Assembly (NCBI GenBank): GCA_947488175.1 | Contig: CANKYO010000003.1 | Coordinates: 463,170 to 527,169 of the forward strand | Direction of reading: 5' to 3' | DNA length: 64,000 nucleotides | Source: an uncultured Paracoccaceae bacterium | GTDB lineage: Bacteria > Pseudomonadota > Alphaproteobacteria > Rhodobacterales > Rhodobacteraceae | Part shown: in pieces, positions 35,067-44,288 of the stretch | Layout of the letters: each line of letters starts with the position of its first letter | Numbering within the stretch: the first letter of the stretch is position 1 | Notes under the pieces: generated by a model | Databases searched by the model: none | Seen by the model: the letters and a program-made list of their open reading frames with translations, nothing else | What the model was told of the DNA's origin: nothing | Translations under genes and position numbers: made by a program

Positions 35067-36112
35067 GCGTGTTGGTCCTGAGCCCTTGGAACGGGCGCAT
35101 TTCCCTGCGCTTGCATCGCCATGCGCTGGTTGTCGCCGCACTCTTGCTCGTCGCGTTGATCGGTGTGAGTGTCGCAAGCCTGATGAGCGGAAGCTATCCG
35201 CTGAGCTTGCGCGGCGTATGGCAGACGCTGACGGGCAATCCACCCGAAGAGATTGCACAGACCGTGCTATGGGAATTCCGGTTTCCGCGCACGATCGTGT
35301 CCGCCGTTGCTGGGGCGCTGTTCGGGCTGTCCGGCGCGATCCTGCAATATGTCACCCGCAACCCCTTGGCTGACCCGTCGCTTGTCGGCGTCAGCCAAGG
35401 GGCCGGTCTTGCGGTCGTGTCAGCCATTGTGCTGTTTCCCGAGATGAACCTTGTCTGGCGTCCTTTACTGGCTTTTGCTGGCGCGCTTATCGTCGCCGCC
35501 CTGATCCAAAGCATCGCGATGCAGCGCACGGGTGGGGCCACGATGCGCTTTATCCTCACGGGCATTGGCGTTGCCGCGTTTATCGCTGCGATCACAAATA
35601 CCATGCTGACTTACGGCGATATCGATCAGGCTCAGGCGGCTTTGGGTTGGCTTGCAGGTTCGATCCACGCCGTTGGTTGGCCCGAGGTCTGGAGCCTGAC
35701 ACTGTGTCTGGCGATCTTGACACCCGGGCTGATCTGGTCGGCACGCTATCTGTCTGCTTTGCGGTTGGGGCCGGAGGTCTCCATAGGTTTGGGCGTGCCA
35801 ATCAGAGCCGCCCGGATCGGGATGATCACGCTGTCGGTGGCGCTAGCGGCCTTTGCAGTCGCGGCCGTCGGTCCGCTTGGTTTTGTCGGCCTCGTCGCGC
35901 CGCATCTGGCCCGCCGTCTGGCGTATTCCGGTGTCGGTCAGCATTTGTTGCTGACGGCATTGACGGGTGCGTTAATGGTCGGCTTGGCAGACTTTATCGG
36001 GCGCATCGCCTTTGCCCCCGTCCAAATACCTGCGGGCATTCTCACCGCGATCCTCGGTGTGCCCGTATTCCTGTTGTTGATCCTGAAGACCCAATCGACC
36101 CGCCAGCTCTAG
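35063..36112 (+). CDS. FecCD-family siderophore ABC permease (second system, second permease)
   Basis: A 349-residue FecCD-type permease. VLWEFRFPRTIVSAVAGALF, SGAILQYVTRNPLADPSLVG and VGPLGFVGLVAPHLARRL are the signatures. The GTG start overlaps the preceding stop (GTGA) at 35063. The N-terminal 25 residues are basic and cytoplasmic (SPWNGRISLRLHRHAL). It is followed after 53 nt by the first binding-protein gene. Confidence 0.87.
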   Translation: MSVLVLSPWNGRISLRLHRHALVVAALLLVALIGVSVASLMSGSYPLSLRGVWQTLTGNPPEEIAQTVLWEFRFPRTIVSAVAGALFGLSGAILQYVTRNPLADPSLVGVSQGAGLAVVSAIVLFPEMNLVWRPLLAFAGALIVAALIQSIAMQRTGGATMRFILTGIGVAAFIAAITNTMLTYGDIDQAQAALGWLAGSIHAVGWPEVWSLTLCLAILTPGLIWSARYLSALRLGPEVSIGLGVPIRAARIGMITLSVALAAFAVAAVGPLGFVGLVAPHLARRLAYSGVGQHLLLTALTGALMVGLADFIGRIAFAPVQIPAGILTAILGVPVFLLLILKTQSTRQL

Positions 36113-36165
36113 GCGCTACGCGCCAAGCCAGCTCACATTCTGTAGCCTATCAAAAGGAGACGTCC

Positions 36166-37122
36166 ATGCGACGTATCAGTCTTGCTGTTCTGGCCATCTG
36201 TGCCGCAACCCCATCGCTTGCCTTGGAATGTGGTGACGGCATGCGGGCATTTACTCATATGACGGGGGAAACCTGCATCCCCGAAAACCCACAACGCATT
36301 GTCTCGCTCGGATCCAAGAACGTCACCGTGCCATTGATTGAACTTGGACACGCCCCCGTCGGAAGCCAAGGATCACTACGTGAGGATGGAACTGCGACCA
36401 TCCGTGCCTCTGCCGTCTCAACCGGTGTCGAGTTCGACAATTCCGACATCACTTTTGTCGGAGACTATCCGGTTGATCTTGAGTTGGTTGCAGCACTCGA
36501 ACCTGACCTGATCATCTGGCCCGATTGGCAGGACGAGGTGAACATGGATCAGTTGACCCTGATTGCCCCAACGATTGCTTATGCGACCGATGCGACTGTA
36601 CATGACGCGCAAGCATTCTATGCGCGCTTACTGGGTGCGGAGGATGAATTGGCCCGCGCGAAGGCACGCTATGATGCCCAGATCGCGCAGCTGGCGGCGC
36701 TGGTTCCTGCAGGCACCACCGTGAGTGTCATCCATGGCGGGGACGGCGGTTTCTGGACGAGCTATCCTTACGGCAATCTCACTCTGATCCTTGAAGATGC
36801 CGGTTTCGAAGTGGTCGATATTCTGGCGTCGATCGCACCCGGTGAATACCCCACCTTTTCGGCAGAGCGGCTACAGGAATTCGATGCCGACTGGGTATTT
36901 ACGACCTATCGCACAGACCGGGGACAAACACCGACCGATGCGATCGCCGCCATGGAAAACGCCTTTCCGGGGTATTGTGACGTTCTGACAGCCTGCGCCG
37001 AAGGACGTTTCATTGCCCTGCCGCGCGAGGAAGTTTCAACCCCGTCTTATGACGCTGTCGGCGCGGCAATCTTTGCGCTGACTACGCATATGTCCAACCC
37101 TTTCACGCAACCCAGAGACTAG
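36166..37122 (+). CDS. siderophore ABC substrate-binding protein 1 of 4
   Basis: A 318-residue periplasmic protein. The signal peptide MRRISLAVLAICAATPSLA is followed by LECGDGMRAFTHMTGETCIP, with a Cys pair, and NPQRIVSLGSKNVTVPLIEL. The C-terminal half contains YCDVLTACAEGRFIALPRE. The class III (FepB-like) fold is expected. Its N-terminus is strikingly like that of the protein at 38104, and its C-terminus like that of the protein at 39919, so it shares parts with both. AAAGGAGA precedes the ATG. The ligand is unknown; ferric siderophores are likely from context. Confidence 0.85.
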   Translation: MRRISLAVLAICAATPSLALECGDGMRAFTHMTGETCIPENPQRIVSLGSKNVTVPLIELGHAPVGSQGSLREDGTATIRASAVSTGVEFDNSDITFVGDYPVDLELVAALEPDLIIWPDWQDEVNMDQLTLIAPTIAYATDATVHDAQAFYARLLGAEDELARAKARYDAQIAQLAALVPAGTTVSVIHGGDGGFWTSYPYGNLTLILEDAGFEVVDILASIAPGEYPTFSAERLQEFDADWVFTTYRTDRGQTPTDAIAAMENAFPGYCDVLTACAEGRFIALPREEVSTPSYDAVGAAIFALTTHMSNPFTQPRD

Positions 37123-37135
37123 GAGCCATTCGGCA

Positions 37136-38107
37136 ATGCTCTTATATGTACGAAATGCCCTGACAATGCTGGCCGTGCTTATATGCACCTGCGCCGCTGC
37201 GCTTGCTCAGGAATTCCCTCTTACTGTTGAAACAAGGTTTGGCCCCGCCGTGATCGCCGAGCGACCTGACCGGGTTGCGACGCTTGACTTCAACGGTGCG
37301 GACGACCTGCTCGCCCTTGGTATTCAACCGGTCGCAATCCGCTACTGGTATGGCGACTACGAACAAACCGTCTGGCCCTGGGCAGTAGAGTTTTTGACAA
37401 GTGATCCGCTGGTGATACACCGCGAGATCGACCTTGAGGCATTGGCAGCAACAGACCCGGATGTCATCCTCGCCATGTGGTCCGGCATTGATACGGACAT
37501 GCACGCAAAACTGTCGCAGATTGCGCCTGTCGTTGCAGTGTCCGACGGTGTTGGCGACTACGAAATGCCATGGGACGCCCGCGCGCGCCTTGCCGGACTG
37601 GCAACCGGTCGCCTGGAACAGGCAGAGACTGCAATAGCGCGCCTCAACGCACGATTTGATGATCTGCAAACGGCCAATCCCAACTGGCAAGGACGGACCG
37701 CCAGCGTGGCCTATGTTTGGGATGGGCGGCTGGGCGTCTACGGCAGCGGCGATGTGCGGCCGCAAATCCTGTCAAATCTGGGCTTTGCGACACCCGCCGC
37801 AGTGGATGCATTGGTTCCAGAGGGTGGCTTTGCCGTGGATATCAGTGGCGAAAGCCTGCCCGATATCGACGCCGATGTGATCCTTTGGTTTGCTTCACAG
37901 GAGGATTTCAGCCCGGTTCTGAACCTGCCGGGCCGCGATGTCCTAAAGGGTGGCGAGATCTTCGTTGATGATCTTCTGACCGGCGCATTCAGTCACGCCT
38001 CACTCCTCAGCCTACCCTATGCGCTGGATCGTCTCGAGCCGGCATTGAACGCATCTCTAGCGTCTCCGAAGGCGCCCATAGATTTGACCGAAGGAAAGAC
38101 CCAATGA
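37136..38107 (+). CDS. siderophore ABC substrate-binding protein 2 of 4
   Basis: A 323-residue periplasmic protein with signal peptide (NALTMLAVLICTCAAALAQ). ERPDRVATLDFNGADDLLAL and GIQPVAIRYWYGDYEQTVWP resemble FepB/FhuD-type siderophore-binding proteins from actinobacteria and proteobacteria. The next regions are LAATDPDVILAMWSGIDTDM and YVWDGRLGVYGSGDVRPQIL. It lacks the Cys-rich N-terminus of proteins 1 and 3. It starts 13 nt after protein 1 and overlaps protein 3 in ATGA, so the genes are co-translated. It probably serves a different ligand from the other three. Confidence 0.85.
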   Translation: MLLYVRNALTMLAVLICTCAAALAQEFPLTVETRFGPAVIAERPDRVATLDFNGADDLLALGIQPVAIRYWYGDYEQTVWPWAVEFLTSDPLVIHREIDLEALAATDPDVILAMWSGIDTDMHAKLSQIAPVVAVSDGVGDYEMPWDARARLAGLATGRLEQAETAIARLNARFDDLQTANPNWQGRTASVAYVWDGRLGVYGSGDVRPQILSNLGFATPAAVDALVPEGGFAVDISGESLPDIDADVILWFASQEDFSPVLNLPGRDVLKGGEIFVDDLLTGAFSHASLLSLPYALDRLEPALNASLASPKAPIDLTEGKTQ

Positions 38108-39072
38108 CCCCAAGGTTTGCACTTGCCACATTTGCCGTGGCCCTATTTGCCACACCTGCATTTGCTCTGAACTGTGACGTGGGCTTGCGTGCATTCACCC
38201 ATGCGGGCGGCGCAACCTGCATCCCTATCGATCCACAGCGGATTGTTACGCTACAGGATCAGAACGGACTTCTACCACTCATGGAACTTGGCGTGACACC
38301 AATCGGGTCATCCGGGCACGTCAACAGCGCGGGCGAACAGATTTTCCGCCGGATGGAGGGGTATGACACTTCTGCTGTGATTTGGGTTGGATCTTACGGC
38401 GGTCCACCGGATGTCGAGACAATCGCAGCGCTGCAACCCGACCTCATCATCGCATCGCCATGGCCACCCGAGGCTCCTGACCTGCTCAACGGTGTGGCGC
38501 CCGTTGTCGTGATCGACATGTTCAACCAGCCGCTCGAAGACGCGTTGTTTCAGTTTGCCGATGTAGTCAACCGCACCGACCGCGCGGCAGAATTGCAGGC
38601 CCAGATGCAGGTCCGCGCTGCCCAAGTGCGTGCGGAGCTTGGTGACTTGATGGACACGACAACCTTGTCGGTGGTCACCCGCGAACATGAGGGCGACGGG
38701 TTCTATGGCATTGAACCGACACAAGCCTTCGGTGCGATCCGCCGCGCGCTCGATCCTACCATGACCCCTGCCGAGGCGGACTGGAGCACGGATCGCGCAA
38801 ACAAGAGCCTTGAGCTCATCGGCGATCATGCCGCCGATGTGATGATGTTCCTCACGTTCGATGCGGATGCGGGTGGTGCTTCTTCGGAATACGACGCGTT
38901 TATATCCGAGCCAATTGTGCAGGCATTGCCGGTTGCGCAGGCGGGGCAAATCTATGTCCTTGACGGATCACAGATGGTCGGATCGGCCTGGGGCAAGATC
39001 GTCAACGGAATGGAGCAGATCAGTGCCGTGTTGCTGGATGACAGCATCAACCGCGATCTGGTGATCGAATGA
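38104..39072 (+). CDS. siderophore ABC substrate-binding protein 3 of 4
   Basis: A 322-residue periplasmic protein. The signal peptide MTPRFALATFAVALFATPAFA is followed by LNCDVGLRAFTHAGGATCIP and IDPQRIVTLQDQNGLLPLMEL, parallel to protein 1 (FTHxxGxTCIPxxPQRIV). Its C-terminal half differs from that of protein 1 (GQIYVLDGSQMVGSAWGKIV). It overlaps its neighbours by 4 nt on both sides. The two N-terminal cysteines probably form a disulphide. Presumed function is delivery of a ferric complex to the same permease pair. Confidence 0.84.
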   Translation: MTPRFALATFAVALFATPAFALNCDVGLRAFTHAGGATCIPIDPQRIVTLQDQNGLLPLMELGVTPIGSSGHVNSAGEQIFRRMEGYDTSAVIWVGSYGGPPDVETIAALQPDLIIASPWPPEAPDLLNGVAPVVVIDMFNQPLEDALFQFADVVNRTDRAAELQAQMQVRAAQVRAELGDLMDTTTLSVVTREHEGDGFYGIEPTQAFGAIRRALDPTMTPAEADWSTDRANKSLELIGDHAADVMMFLTFDADAGGASSEYDAFISEPIVQALPVAQAGQIYVLDGSQMVGSAWGKIVNGMEQISAVLLDDSINRDLVIE

Positions 39073-39905
39073 TCCATATGCGCCAGACATGGCAAGACCA
39101 GGCCATTGCCCTGCCACGGCTGGACGATGACTTTTCACCGATCGTAGGGCTGGAGAGAGACGCGGACGCCGTGTCCCTTGAAGCCGTGCCGGTGCCGACA
39201 CTTAGGCGGTGGATGGCGGATGCCGCGATTGACGTAGACGGGCCGGACACAAAGTTATGTGCAGCCTACCTGATGGGTGATCTGAGTTTTGCGGTGGTCC
39301 AGACCTTTGCCGCCTTGGCCTTGCGCGGGCACTGGGTTGTTGGGGCAGATATGGATGCGGTGCATGTCTGTCCGCGTTTCGTGCAGTGGACGGAGGACGG
39401 CGAAAACGGCGTTTCCCAGGCGTTTGACCTGACCTTGACGCCTGACGCGCTCGCATTTGCACCGTCACTGTCGCCCCATGCCTTTGCAAAGACGGTAGAG
39501 GGTCTTTTCCACCCTTTGGTCGGAGACATGACCCATCTGAGCAAGCTGAGCAACACAGCCTTTCACAGGCTGGTCGGGGACAGCATCGCCTATGCATTTC
39601 TGACCCACGGTCGCGCACTGGACCGCGAACAAGAGGGGATGGATGCTGCAATGTCCATCTTGCGGGAACCGGGCACGAAACTGACCAATCGCAAAGTCCG
39701 TTTTGACCACATCACTTTGCCCGAAGCGCCAGAGATCGGCCAGTGGCTGCGGGTGCGCGGCGGATGCTGCCGCGCTTACACTCGCCCCGGCAAACCGGAT
39801 TACTGCACCACCTGCGTTCTGCGTGACGACGCAAGCCGCACCGACCGGTTCCGCAACTATCTGCGCAGGACCTACTTGCGGGCAGACAACCACACCTCAC
39901 GATAA
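39069..39905 (+). CDS. FhuF-like siderophore-iron reductase
   Basis: A 278-residue cytosolic protein without signal peptide. The C-terminus carries GCCRAYTRPGKPDYCTTC (Cys233, Cys234, Cys246, Cys249), the C-C-x(10-11)-C-x2-C [2Fe-2S] motif of FhuF-type ferric siderophore reductases. The upstream body, with VVQTFAALALRGHWVVGADM and PLVGDMTHLSKLSNTAFHRL, fits the FhuF/IucA-like fold. It would reduce imported Fe3+ to release iron from the siderophore in the cytoplasm. Its place inside the binding-protein series, overlapping protein 3 by 4 nt, ties it to this uptake system. Confidence 0.8.
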   Translation: MIHMRQTWQDQAIALPRLDDDFSPIVGLERDADAVSLEAVPVPTLRRWMADAAIDVDGPDTKLCAAYLMGDLSFAVVQTFAALALRGHWVVGADMDAVHVCPRFVQWTEDGENGVSQAFDLTLTPDALAFAPSLSPHAFAKTVEGLFHPLVGDMTHLSKLSNTAFHRLVGDSIAYAFLTHGRALDREQEGMDAAMSILREPGTKLTNRKVRFDHITLPEAPEIGQWLRVRGGCCRAYTRPGKPDYCTTCVLRDDASRTDRFRNYLRRTYLRADNHTSR

Positions 39906-39918
39906 GGAAAACCAGACT

Positions 39919-40884
39919 ATGAGACTCGTTACTCTCTTGGCCGCAATCCTGTTTGCGACCGCAACTGCCGCACAGGACATGCGCACGGTCACAGACGCCT
40001 CTGGTACAGAGGTTGAAATCCCCGTTCAGCCTGAACGCATCATCGGCATGCATGATCAATCGATCACTTTGACATTGATCGAGCTTGGCGCGCCTGTCGT
40101 TGGTTCCATGGGCCGCATGACGGACGATGGAACGCTTTATATGCGCGCGGTTGACTTGTTCTATGGCCTGGATTTCGAAAACTCCGGCATTGCGTTTGTC
40201 GGGCAGTGGAATGCATGGGACTATGAAACCATCGCCGGCCTTTCGCCCGACTTGATCCTTGAATGGGAGGATGCAGACGCCAACCACATCGAAAAGCTGC
40301 GTACCGCCGGGCCTGTCGTACTGATCCCGCGATCGAATGAGGCCTTTGTGAGCACCCGCGCCATCGCGGATGCGGCGGGTGTTATGGACAGGTTTGAATT
40401 TGAACGCGCGCGCTATACCGCCTTGATCGAGGATGCCCGTCGTTGGGTGCCGCAATTGCAAGGCGCAAGTTACGCCAAGATCCAAGGCTGGGATGGCAGC
40501 CTTGAGGTTTACGCTGGATATGGCGGTCTGACGCAGGTTCTGGAAGACCTCGGCATGGTGCGGACAGATTTTGCGCAATCCATGTCAGATCGGGGTGTGA
40601 TCTGGGGAGAAACGGTTAGCGCTGAGACGATGCCAGAGCATAACGCTGACTACCTTTTTGATACCTTCACTGTGGCTTATGGTGATACGGCTGCTAGCCC
40701 TTTCGAACGATTGAACGACGTCCTGCCTGGCTGGTGCGACATCCTCACAGCCTGCGCCGAGGGACGCTACATCGTCCTGCCGCGCGAGCATTCAACGGGC
40801 ACGAATTTCGGATCGCTTGAGCGGCAGATCTATTATGTAGTGACCCATGTCGGCGGCAGGCCAAGTCTTGCAGCGGTGAATTGA
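39919..40884 (+). CDS. siderophore ABC substrate-binding protein 4 of 4
   Basis: A 321-residue periplasmic protein with signal peptide (MRLVTLLAAILFATATAAQD). VEIPVQPERIIGMHDQSITL and TLIELGAPVVGSMGRMTDDG begin the N-lobe; WCDILTACAEGRYIVLPREH near the C-terminus is nearly the same as in protein 1. It starts 13 nt after the FhuF-like gene with ATAAGGAAAA upstream. It is the last gene of the operon. The gap after it has no clear terminator. Confidence 0.85.
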   Translation: MRLVTLLAAILFATATAAQDMRTVTDASGTEVEIPVQPERIIGMHDQSITLTLIELGAPVVGSMGRMTDDGTLYMRAVDLFYGLDFENSGIAFVGQWNAWDYETIAGLSPDLILEWEDADANHIEKLRTAGPVVLIPRSNEAFVSTRAIADAAGVMDRFEFERARYTALIEDARRWVPQLQGASYAKIQGWDGSLEVYAGYGGLTQVLEDLGMVRTDFAQSMSDRGVIWGETVSAETMPEHNADYLFDTFTVAYGDTAASPFERLNDVLPGWCDILTACAEGRYIVLPREHSTGTNFGSLERQIYYVVTHVGGRPSLAAVN

Positions 40885-41358
40885 CTTTTAGGAGAAGCGG
40901 TCGTTCGATGTCTTGTCATGGATGACCGCTCCTCCCACATCCTCTTTCTTACATCGACTTCTTCACTGCGCTTTGCATCAACGACCGCTACTTCAGCTGC
41001 GTTGCGGCATTGTATATTTCGCTTATGCAGCGATCGTACCGCTGCATGCGCACGCAGCACAAAATCAAAAGGACCGCCTTGGGCTCTTTTTCTTCTTTAG
41101 CTGCGTCCAGTTCGAACGGCTGTTTTTCACAAATCAGGATTTTGGTCAGTCTGGTGACGTGAAAGTCAAAATCATCTGACGTTTAACACTTCAAATCCTC
41201 GGAGAGGATTTGCCACCAAATGGAGGTGAGGCGGATCGGCCCCCGGGTTCTCTATCGGAAATCCCTGGTGGCGCAAAAACGGCCGCCGGGGTCGCGGATG
41301 GCCTTTCGTCGATGCTGTCCTCATGGTGTAGTCTGCTCCAAAGAGGCGGAGAATCCAG
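40885..41358. other. 474-nt intergenic region before formate dehydrogenase
   Basis: No convincing gene. A short perfect hairpin CAAATCCTC-GGA-GAGGATTTG at 41192-41212 lies about 150 nt before the fdh start and may be a regulatory or processing element. Sequence composition is mixed and several short frames are not protein-like. The final 30 nt hold AGAGGCGGAGA, the ribosome binding site of fdhA. Confidence 0.5.
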
Positions 41359-44127
41359 ATGTCGGACCAGATCACTTTTACGCTTGATGGCCAGACCGTC
41401 ACTGCCGAACCGGGCGAAACCATTTGGGAGGTCGCTCACGGCCGTGGTCTGGTGATCCCGCATCTGTGCCACAAACCCAGCCCCGGATATCGGTCGGACG
41501 GCAACTGCCGCGCCTGCATGGTCGCGATCAAGGGGGAGCGGACGCTGGCCGCATCCTGCATCCGCGAACCATCTGAGGGTATGGTCGTGACCACCGATCA
41601 GCCGCGCGAGGTGCAGGCCCGCAAGATGGTGATAGAACTGCTGGTTGCCGATCAGCCGGAACAGGCCGTTGCACATGACAAATCCAGCCATCTTTGGGAT
41701 ATGGCGGCAAAGCAGGATGTGACCGAATGCCGCTTTCCCACGATGGATGCCGATCACATTCCGCTGTTGGATGACAGCCATGTCGCGATGTCGGTCAATC
41801 TGGATGCCTGCATTCAATGTGGCCTTTGCGTGCGTGCCTGCCGCGAGGTGCAGGTCAATGATGTGATCGGCATGGCGGGCCGTGGCCACAATGCCTATCC
41901 GGTGTTCGACATGGATGACCCGATGGGCGCGTCATCCTGCGTGGCTTGCGGCGAATGTGTGCAGGCTTGTCCGACAGGGGCGCTGTTGCCCGCCACGGTG
42001 ACGGACGAAAACCAGCAGGGCGACAGCAAGGATTACGACCGCGAGGTTGAAAGCGTTTGCCCGTTCTGCGGCGTGGGCTGTCAGGTGTCGCTGAAGGTCA
42101 AAGACGACAAGGTCAAGTTTGTTGAGGGGATTAACGGCCCCGCCAATGAAGGGCGGCTTTGCGTCAAGGGCCGCTTTGGATTTGATTACATTCACCACGA
42201 TCACCGCCTGACCAAGCCGCTGATCCGGCGCGATGATGCGCCGGCCAAGGGCCTAAATGTGGACCCCGCCAACTGGCGCACCCATTTCCGCGAGGCGTCG
42301 TGGGATGAGGCGCTGGATGTGGCTACAAACGGTCTGAAGGAGATCGGCGGGCGGGGTGTAGCTGGGTTCGGGTCTGCCAAATGCACGAATGAAGAGGCAT
42401 ATCTGTTCCAGAAGCTGATCCGTCAGGGCTTTGGCCATAACAATGTCGATCATTGTACGCGTCTGTGCCACGCGTCATCGGTTGCGGCATTGATGGAGAA
42501 TGTGGGGTCCGGTGCAGTGACCGCGACCTTTAACGAGATCGAGAATGCCGATGTGGCGATTGTGATCGGCGCCAACCCGGTCGAAAACCATCCGGTTGCA
42601 GCGACCTATTTCAAGCAGTTCGCCAAACGCGGTGGCAAGCTGATCGTGATGGACCCGCGCGGTGTGGGTCTGCGCCGGTTTGCGTCGCATATGCTGCAAT
42701 TCCGGCCCGGCGCGGATGTGTCGATGCTGAACGCGATCATGCATGTGATCGTCGAGGAAAAGCTGTACGACCAGCAATATATCGAGGCCTATACCGAGAA
42801 TTGGGAGGCTGAGAAGGCGCATCTGGCCGATTTCGCGCCGGAAAAGATGGAAGGCATCTGCGGCATCCCGGCAGAGACATTGCGCGATGTCGCCCGCACC
42901 TTTGCCGGGGCGAAATCCGCGATGATTTTCTGGGGTATGGGCGTCAGCCAACATATTCACGGCACGGATAACTCGCGTTGCCTGATTTCGCTGGCGCTGA
43001 TGACCGGGCAGGTGGGCCGCCCCGGTGCCGGTCTGCATCCGTTGCGGGGGCAGAACAACGTGCAGGGCGCGTCGGATGCCGGCCTGATCCCGATGTTCCT
43101 GCCGGATTATCAGCCGGTGGGGGATGATGGTGTGCGGTCTGCGTTTCAGGAGATCTGGCAAGAAGGCACGATTGACCCCAAACGTGGCCTGACGGTGACT
43201 GAGATTCTGGATGCGGTCCATGCTGGCGATATTCACGGCATGTATATCCTGGGTGAAAACCCGGCGATGTCTGACCCGGATGTGGAACATGCCCGCGATG
43301 CGCTGGCCAAGCTGAAACATCTGGTGGTGCAGGATATCTTTATCACCGAAACCGCGAATTTCGCCGATGTGATCCTGCCTGCCAGCGCCTTTGCCGAAAA
43401 GACCGGGACGGTGACCAACACCAACCGTCAGGTGCAGATGGGCCGCCCGGCCGTGCCCCCGCCGGGTGAGGCGAAAGAGGATTGGTGGATCACGACCGAA
43501 TTGGCAAAGCGGCTGGGCCTGCCATGGACCTATGCCCACCCGTCAGAGGTGTTTGATGAGATGACGAAATCGATGAAATCGCTCAACAACATCACCTGGA
43601 ACCGGCTGGAGGCGCAGAATGTAGTGACCTATCCGTCGCTTTCGCCAGAGGATCCGGGTCAGCCGATTGTCTTTGCCGATGGGTTTCCGCGCGAGAATGG
43701 TCGGGCGCGGTTCACACCTGCCAGCGTGATCGCCCCGGATGAGGTACCGGATACGGAGTATCCGATGATCCTGACCACGGGGCGGCAATTGGAACATTGG
43801 CATACAGGGTCGATGACCCGCCGGTCAAAGGTGCTGGATGCGGTCGAGCCCGAAGCCAACTGTTCACTGCACCCGTCGACATTGCGCAAGTTGGGCATTG
43901 AACCGGGCGGACTTGTCCGTCTGACAACCCGGCGGGGCACTATCGACATCATGGCGCGCGCTGATCGCGCCGTGTCACCCGATATGGTGTTCGTCCCCTT
44001 TGCCTATGTGGAGGCGGCCGCGAATATCCTGACCAATCCTGCTGTAGACCCGTATGGGAAGATCCCGGAGTTCAAATTCGCTGCCGTGAAGGTGGAAAAG
44101 GCAGAGAGTCAGGTCCCGGCGGAGTGA
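41359..44127 (+). CDS. formate dehydrogenase alpha subunit (molybdopterin, cysteine type)
   Basis: A 922-residue cytosolic molybdoenzyme that oxidises formate to CO2. Order of domains: [2Fe-2S] ferredoxin (Cys37, Cys50, Cys53, Cys67), a His-Cys type and two 4Fe-4S sets (CIQCGLCVRAC and CVACGECVQACPTG), the molybdopterin N-terminal 4Fe-4S (CPFCGVGC), then the catalytic domain. Cys370 in HCTRLCHASSV aligns with the selenocysteine/cysteine ligand of the metal, with His371 next to it. C-terminal molydop-binding region contains TTGRQLEHWHTG. No beta or gamma diaphorase genes or fdhD lie beside it here, unlike the usual fdsGBA operons, so it may pair with subunits elsewhere or act with a different electron acceptor. 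Confidence 0.9.
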   Translation: MSDQITFTLDGQTVTAEPGETIWEVAHGRGLVIPHLCHKPSPGYRSDGNCRACMVAIKGERTLAASCIREPSEGMVVTTDQPREVQARKMVIELLVADQPEQAVAHDKSSHLWDMAAKQDVTECRFPTMDADHIPLLDDSHVAMSVNLDACIQCGLCVRACREVQVNDVIGMAGRGHNAYPVFDMDDPMGASSCVACGECVQACPTGALLPATVTDENQQGDSKDYDREVESVCPFCGVGCQVSLKVKDDKVKFVEGINGPANEGRLCVKGRFGFDYIHHDHRLTKPLIRRDDAPAKGLNVDPANWRTHFREASWDEALDVATNGLKEIGGRGVAGFGSAKCTNEEAYLFQKLIRQGFGHNNVDHCTRLCHASSVAALMENVGSGAVTATFNEIENADVAIVIGANPVENHPVAATYFKQFAKRGGKLIVMDPRGVGLRRFASHMLQFRPGADVSMLNAIMHVIVEEKLYDQQYIEAYTENWEAEKAHLADFAPEKMEGICGIPAETLRDVARTFAGAKSAMIFWGMGVSQHIHGTDNSRCLISLALMTGQVGRPGAGLHPLRGQNNVQGASDAGLIPMFLPDYQPVGDDGVRSAFQEIWQEGTIDPKRGLTVTEILDAVHAGDIHGMYILGENPAMSDPDVEHARDALAKLKHLVVQDIFITETANFADVILPASAFAEKTGTVTNTNRQVQMGRPAVPPPGEAKEDWWITTELAKRLGLPWTYAHPSEVFDEMTKSMKSLNNITWNRLEAQNVVTYPSLSPEDPGQPIVFADGFPRENGRARFTPASVIAPDEVPDTEYPMILTTGRQLEHWHTGSMTRRSKVLDAVEPEANCSLHPSTLRKLGIEPGGLVRLTTRRGTIDIMARADRAVSPDMVFVPFAYVEAAANILTNPAVDPYGKIPEFKFAAVKVEKAESQVPAE

Positions 44128-44163
44128 TCTTGCAACGCGCTTTCTCGTCTGATCGCAATTAAA

Positions 44164-44177
44164 TGAACGCTTGTTCA
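44164..44177. promoter_or_regulatory. TGAAC-N4-GTTCA palindrome upstream of the acyl-CoA ligase operon
   Basis: A perfect inverted repeat of 5-bp arms around GCTT (14 bp), flanked by A/T, lies 112 nt before the first operon gene. Such GAACG-like palindromes are typical of TetR-family acyl-CoA-responsive repressors (FadR/PaaR types). The regulator gene is not in the window. Confidence 0.5.
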
Positions 44178-44288
44178 AAAAACTATTTGACGGATTGAGG
44201 GTGGCCCCGCAGTATATTGTTACGTCGCGTCGCGAGGAGGCGAGTCGATTGTAACGCTGGCGGTGACCAGCGAGGGAGGACATCTGGA

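Noticed and set aside
40913..41179. 88-codon open frame before formate dehydrogenase
   Set aside because: No ribosome binding site and no protein-like pattern; several overlapping short frames suggest chance.
41192..41212. hairpin before fdhA as terminator of the siderophore operon
   Set aside because: It is about 300 nt from the last operon gene and has no T-run, so it is mentioned only as an unassigned hairpin.
42475..43539. 354-codon open frame antisense to formate dehydrogenase
   Set aside because: Opposite the catalytic domain of a conserved enzyme; rich in His and Arg, no start signal.
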